A DNA stretch of 10,306 nt, taken from the NCBI GenBank assembly GCA_019234035.1, contig JAFALX010000297.1, positions 1-10,306 on the forward strand, in the 5' to 3' direction. Numbering within the stretch: the first letter of the stretch is position 1; the number at the start of each line of letters is the position of its first letter. The notes beneath the pieces are model-generated. The model was not told where the DNA came from. It searched no databases and worked only from the letters and a program-made list of their open reading frames with translations. The position numbers and the translations under genes are program-made. Below, in pieces: positions 7,935 through 10,306 of this stretch. The DNA is from Candidatus Dormiibacterota bacterium (GTDB taxonomy: Bacteria > Chloroflexota > Dormibacteria > Aeolococcales > Aeolococcaceae).

Positions 7935-7966
7935 AGGGGCAGCGCGGCGCGCGGGACTTGAACTGG

Positions 7967-7994
7967 TTGACGCGCTCTTCTATGCTCGGACAAT
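7967..7994 (+). promoter_or_regulatory. candidate promoter in the intergenic region
   Basis: TTGACG (7967-7972) is followed after 16 bases by GACAAT (7989-7994). An alternative -10, TATGCT (7981-7986), lies 9 bases before a GTG at 7996. Either would drive a short transcript toward the possible anchor-like segment or the secreted-protein gene. Confidence 0.3.
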
Positions 7995-8071
7995 CGTGGG
8001 CAGGGGGACGATCTGGGAAGGAGGCCGCACCCTCCGGATGCATCTCGGCAATCGCGTACCTTCCAATCAAA

Positions 8072-8234
8072 GTGGTCGTGCACGACGTCGGTTTCCTTGG
8101 GGCGATGATCACGGTCCCGGCGGCCGGGTCGGGGGGCCGTACCGGGCGCCGGTGTCGCGCTCGTGGTCGCGGGCGCAGCTGTGCTGAGCACGGTCCTCCT
8201 GTCGACTCGAGTCGTCCATCGTCGCCGCGACTGA
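8072..8234 (+). pseudogene. possible frameshifted small membrane-anchored protein
   Basis: From GTG 8072 one frame reads VVVHDVGFLGAMITVPAAG up to a run of six G (8131-8136). The next frame continues as AVPGAGVALVVAGAAVLSTV, LLSTRVV and HRRRD before a TGA at 8232-8234. Joined, this gives a VPAAG motif, a strong hydrophobic segment and a basic tail, the same C-terminal plan as the intact protein immediately downstream. Third-position G/C bias is high on both sides of the G run. It could be a decayed paralogue, a read error in the G run, or chance. Confidence 0.25.
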
Positions 8235-8246
8235 ACACCCACGCGC

Positions 8247-8275
8247 TTGTGCAGCCTCTGGCGCTGGGCTATGGT
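8247..8275 (+). promoter_or_regulatory. promoter for the leaderless secreted-protein gene
   Basis: TTGTGC (8247-8252) and TATGGT (8270-8275) have an ideal 17-base spacer. TATGGT ends 8 bases before the GTG at 8284, giving a leaderless or nearly leaderless transcript. Confidence 0.55.
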
Positions 8276-8283
8276 TTGCGTTC

Positions 8284-8964
8284 GTGAGCAGGGGGAGATG
8301 GCCCGCGCTGGTCGTGATCGCGACAGTGTCGTGGTGTCTGATCGCGGTGCAGCCCGCGGCCGCGTCGACGACGGTGTCCCTCACGCAGCCGCTTCCCACC
8401 GCGCCGGTGCAGGTGAGTGTCGGTGACGTCATCGCACTGGCGCTGCCGCCGGTCACGTTCCCGCCCCCGAGCGGCTACTCCGGCACCAGCACGAAGCCGA
8501 CGCCGATGCCGTCCGCAACCGACACCACAGTGCTCTCCCAGCAGAGCGCCTCCTACGACTCCGGCGGCACCGCACACGTGACGTTCGAGGCGGTGCGGTC
8601 CGGCAGCGCGGCGATCAACGTCAGCGGGCCGTCGTTCGTCTTCTGCAAGGACGAGACCACGACGACGTCGACAGGCGCCGCCACGTCGACCAGCGCGACG
8701 TCATCGAGCACCACGACATCGACGGCAACCTCGTCCACCTTCACGGCAACACCGCCTCCCGGATCGTGCGTCGTGAGCGATCCCATCCTGCAGGCGGTAT
8801 CGGTCAACGTCTCCGCGGCGGGCGTTCAGGCCGCCGTGGAGGTGCCGTCGACGGGGTCGGCCGGCTCGTCGAGCGCCGGTCTCGGCCTCACCCTACTCGG
8901 CATGCTGGCCGCCGGCGGCGCGCTCGTGGCCGGGCTCACCGAACTCCGCCGTCGCCGCAGGTAG
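8284..8964 (+). CDS. secreted Ser/Thr-rich protein with C-terminal membrane/sorting-signal-like anchor
   Basis: 226 residues; no named family recognised with confidence. Residues 1-27 form a signal peptide (basic RGR, hydrophobic VVIATVSWCLIAV, cleavage after AAA). Residues 28-118 are beta-rich; GDVIALAL and GGTAHVTFEAVRSGSAAI weakly recall chagasin-like (I42) or Ig-like beta sandwiches. A Ser/Thr linker (about 125-157) is bracketed by C121 and C162, the only cysteines of the mature chain, which could form a disulfide. The C-terminus has VPSTG (187-191), a hydrophobic helix (about 198-218) and a tail of five arginines, a layout like an LPXTG sortase signal but with V in place of L. Otherwise it is a plain C-terminal anchor. 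The GTG start follows a promoter by 8 bases. Its last 72 bases overlap the convergent methyltransferase gene. Confidence 0.8.
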   Translation: MSRGRWPALVVIATVSWCLIAVQPAAASTTVSLTQPLPTAPVQVSVGDVIALALPPVTFPPPSGYSGTSTKPTPMPSATDTTVLSQQSASYDSGGTAHVTFEAVRSGSAAINVSGPSFVFCKDETTTTSTGAATSTSATSSSTTTSTATSSTFTATPPPGSCVVSDPILQAVSVNVSAAGVQAAVEVPSTGSAGSSSAGLGLTLLGMLAAGGALVAGLTELRRRRR

Positions 8965-9792
8965 GCGCGCGCGCATCACCGCGACGGCGTCGCGGCTCTC
9001 GTCGATCAGCAGATAGCGACGCCCCAGCTCCGCCGCCGCGGCGCCCGTCGTGCCGCTTCCCGCGCACCAGTCGACGACGAGATCCCCCGGGCGCGATGAC
9101 GCCGCAACGATGCGCCGCAGGATCGCAGTCGGCTTCTGCGTCGGATAGCCGGTTCGCTCTCGCGAGGCCGTCGGGACGATGGTGTTCCACCACACGTCGG
9201 TGGGCAGCTTGCCGCGCGCCGCGCGCTCCGGCGTCTGCAGCTGCGGCGCCATGTACGGCACGCGATCGATCTGGTCGGTGTTGAACGTGTACTCGCGCGT
9301 GTCGCGGACGTACACCAAGATCACGTCGTGCTTCGCCGCCCAGCGACGCGCGGAGCGGCCACCGAAGTCGTAGGCCCAGATGACCTCGTTGAGGAAGCAG
9401 TCCCGTCCGAAGATCTCGTCGAGCAACACCTTGCAGTAGTGCGACTCGCGGGGATCGACATGAAGGTACAGCGTTCCGTGCGCGGCGAGGATGCGGCGCG
9501 ACTCGACGAGTCGCGGGCGCAGCCACGCGATGTAGTCGTCGAAGCGATCCGCGTAGCCGGGCTCGCGCTCCACGGCACTTTCGTACGTGCGGCCGGCGAA
9601 TCCCCTTCGCGTCCCGTTGGCCGACGCGCGCACGCGGGTCGCGATGCGGTCGCGCGCTGCGCCCGTGTTGAACGGCGGGTCCGCGTACACCAGCCCGGCG
9701 CAACCGTCGGGCAGCGTTCGCAGCACCTCGAGCGCCTCGCCGTGCACGATGCGGCCGGGTGCACCGCCGTTCCGAACGGGGCGCGCTGGCAT
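8893..9792 (-). CDS. beta-class DNA methyltransferase, Mod-like, orphan
   Basis: 299 residues, PF01555-like. Motif IV is YADPPFNTG (36-44), followed by a ~180-residue segment with DDYIAWLRPRLVESRRIL, LYLHVDPRESHYCKVLLDEI and FLNEVIWAYDFGGRS, then YPTQKP (216-221) and motif I DWCAGSGTTGAAAAELG (241-257) with LLIDES. The order is that of beta-class amino-methyltransferases; overall it resembles Mod subunits of type III systems and related solitary adenine methyltransferases. No Res or restriction gene is visible. The ATG at 9792 is chosen because the frame upstream runs antisense through the MaoC gene and a -10 box lies 11 bases before it; a GTG at 9801 is too close to that box. The 3' end overlaps the convergent secreted-protein gene by 72 bases. 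It differs from the methyltransferase at 5882-6652 in motif IV and size, so it is not a recent duplicate. Confidence 0.88.
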   Translation of the reverse strand: MPARPVRNGGAPGRIVHGEALEVLRTLPDGCAGLVYADPPFNTGAARDRIATRVRASANGTRRGFAGRTYESAVEREPGYADRFDDYIAWLRPRLVESRRILAAHGTLYLHVDPRESHYCKVLLDEIFGRDCFLNEVIWAYDFGGRSARRWAAKHDVILVYVRDTREYTFNTDQIDRVPYMAPQLQTPERAARGKLPTDVWWNTIVPTASRERTGYPTQKPTAILRRIVAASSRPGDLVVDWCAGSGTTGAAAAELGRRYLLIDESRDAVAVMRARLPAATAEFGEPGHERAAGGQHAE

Positions 9793-9802
9793 GGTCGGCA
9801 CG

Positions 9803-9809
9803 TAGAGTA
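9803..9809. promoter_or_regulatory. symmetric bidirectional -10 element TAGAGTA / TACTCTA
   Basis: Plus-strand TAGAGT (9803-9808) and minus-strand TACTCT (9809-9804) share the same 7 bp. Each ends exactly 11 bases before an ATG: 9820 for the MaoC gene and 9792 for the methyltransferase. Start sites about 7 bases downstream would leave leaders of only 4-5 bases on both sides. Confidence 0.5.
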
Positions 9810-9819
9810 GAGCGCAGCG

Positions 9820-10306
9820 ATGCAATTCGGACGCTACTTCGAAGACTTCGAGGTCGGTGCGACGTACAAGCACTGGCCCGGCAAGACGATCACCGAGTAC
9901 GACGACCACCTCTTCTGCCTGCTCACGATGAACCATCACCCGCTGCACATCGACGCGCACTACGCGGAGACGCAGACGCAATTCGGGCGCAACGTCGTGG
10001 TGGGCAACCTCGTGTACAGCCTTGCGCTGGGCATGAGCGTCGCCGACATCAGCGGCAAGGCCATCGCCAACCTCGAGGTCGAGTCGCTCAAGCACGAGAA
10101 CCCGACGTTCCACGGCGACACGATCTACGCGGAGACGACCGTGCTCGACAAGCGCGAGTCATCGAGCAAGCCGGACCGCGGCGTGGTCACGGTGGAGACG
10201 CGCGCACACAACCAGCGCGGCGAGCGCGTGTGCATCTTCACCCGCACCGTGATGGTGCCCAAGCGCGCGGCGGTGGGTGAGTTGCAGCCCGCCGACATCC
10301 CGACGC
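9820..10306 (+). CDS. MaoC-like hot-dog hydratase (mesaconyl-/itaconyl-CoA hydratase type), cut by window edge
   Basis: 162 residues visible, open at the right edge. The hot-dog fold family hydrates 2-enoyl-CoA esters. GRYFEDFEVGATYKHWPGKTITEYDDHLF (split here: the first strand and helix, residues 4-32) leads to TMNHHPLHIDAHYA (36-49), the active-site helix. In classical MaoC enzymes this region reads D-x-N-P-L-H; here the Asp position is Asn38, as I recall from the mesaconyl-CoA hydratase branch. FGRNVVVGNL, GMSVADISGKAIANL and HGDTIYAETTVLDKRESSSKP follow in the order expected for that branch. It starts 11 bases after the shared symmetric -10 box. With the CitE-like lyase it would hydrate an unsaturated C4/C5 dicarboxyl-CoA to the hydroxyacyl-CoA that the lyase cleaves. 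The substrate is inferred from context. Confidence 0.85.
   Translation, partial: MQFGRYFEDFEVGATYKHWPGKTITEYDDHLFCLLTMNHHPLHIDAHYAETQTQFGRNVVVGNLVYSLALGMSVADISGKAIANLEVESLKHENPTFHGDTIYAETTVLDKRESSSKPDRGVVTVETRAHNQRGERVCIFTRTVMVPKRAAVGELQPADIPT

Larger units (their letters stand above)
7935..8283 (+). other. 349-bp intergenic region without a convincing intact gene
   Basis: It lies between the acyl-CoA dehydrogenase stop and the secreted Ser/Thr-rich protein. It contains a promoter-like pair (7967-7994), a 63-codon GTG frame (7996-8187) with protein-unlike composition, a possible frameshifted membrane-anchor remnant (8072-8234) and, at the right end, the promoter of the next gene. Only scattered G/C palindromes and no T-tract terminator are seen. 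Confidence 0.5.

Noticed and set aside
7935..8010. A possible minus-strand tRNA, suggested by a GTTCAAGTCCCG string resembling a T-arm.
   Set aside because: The bases flanking the loop do not form a five-pair T stem, and no matching acceptor stem or anticodon arm is found.
7996..8187. A 63-codon GTG frame after TATGCT as a small gene.
   Set aside because: The product is Arg/Gly-rich without hydrophobic core or motif, typical of a chance frame in GC-rich intergenic DNA.
9793..10113. An N-terminal extension of the second methyltransferase up to 10113.
   Set aside because: It runs antisense through the MaoC gene, has no recognisable motif, and lies upstream of the -10 box that serves ATG 9792.

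Overview
The window is a gene-dense, high-GC stretch (strong G/C bias at third codon positions, GTG starts, long spurious antisense reading frames). It looks like the chromosome of an actinobacterium-like organism. Support for this: an ECF sigma factor overlapping an Ogt-type alkyltransferase, a GC-rich UPF1-like helicase with an arginine-rich tail, a CitE/MaoC/acyl-CoA dehydrogenase gene set of the kind known from mycobacteria and Chloroflexus, and several TANNNT boxes placed 6-8 bases before a start codon, as in leaderless transcripts. No assignment below phylum level is justified from the sequence alone.

Left part (1-4357, minus strand). One apparent operon reads leftward: a large SF1 helicase with a zinc ribbon, a glutaredoxin-fold/PDZ protein 4 bp downstream, an ECF-type sigma factor, and an ogt gene whose ATG overlaps the sigma stop and which runs off the left edge. 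A good promoter (TGGACA-16-TATAGT) lies about 200 bases before the best helicase start. The leader between them holds two tandem imperfect ~30-base units that can fold.

Middle and right (4401-10306). On the plus strand there are a small Cys-rich protein, a malyl-CoA/citramalyl-CoA lyase-type CitE protein, an acyl-CoA dehydrogenase, a secreted Ser/Thr-rich protein with a sorting-signal-like C-terminus, and a MaoC-type enoyl/mesaconyl-CoA hydratase cut by the right edge. The lyase, dehydrogenase and hydratase plausibly act together in breakdown of a branched or dicarboxylic acyl-CoA (itaconate, mesaconate, leucine or propionate-type chemistry). Two minus-strand beta-class DNA amino-methyltransferases are interleaved with these genes. 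They are unrelated in detail to each other and neither has a visible restriction partner.

Promoter layout is the most striking structure here. Starts at 4414, 6681, 6771 and 8284 sit 6-8 bases after a -10-like box. The second methyltransferase and the MaoC gene diverge from a single symmetric 7-bp TAGAGTA/TACTCTA core that lies exactly 11 bases from each ATG. The first methyltransferase is preceded by a leaderless 10-codon ORF whose stop overlaps its ATG. The 349-bp gap at 7935-8283 has no convincing intact gene but may hold a broken or very small membrane protein.
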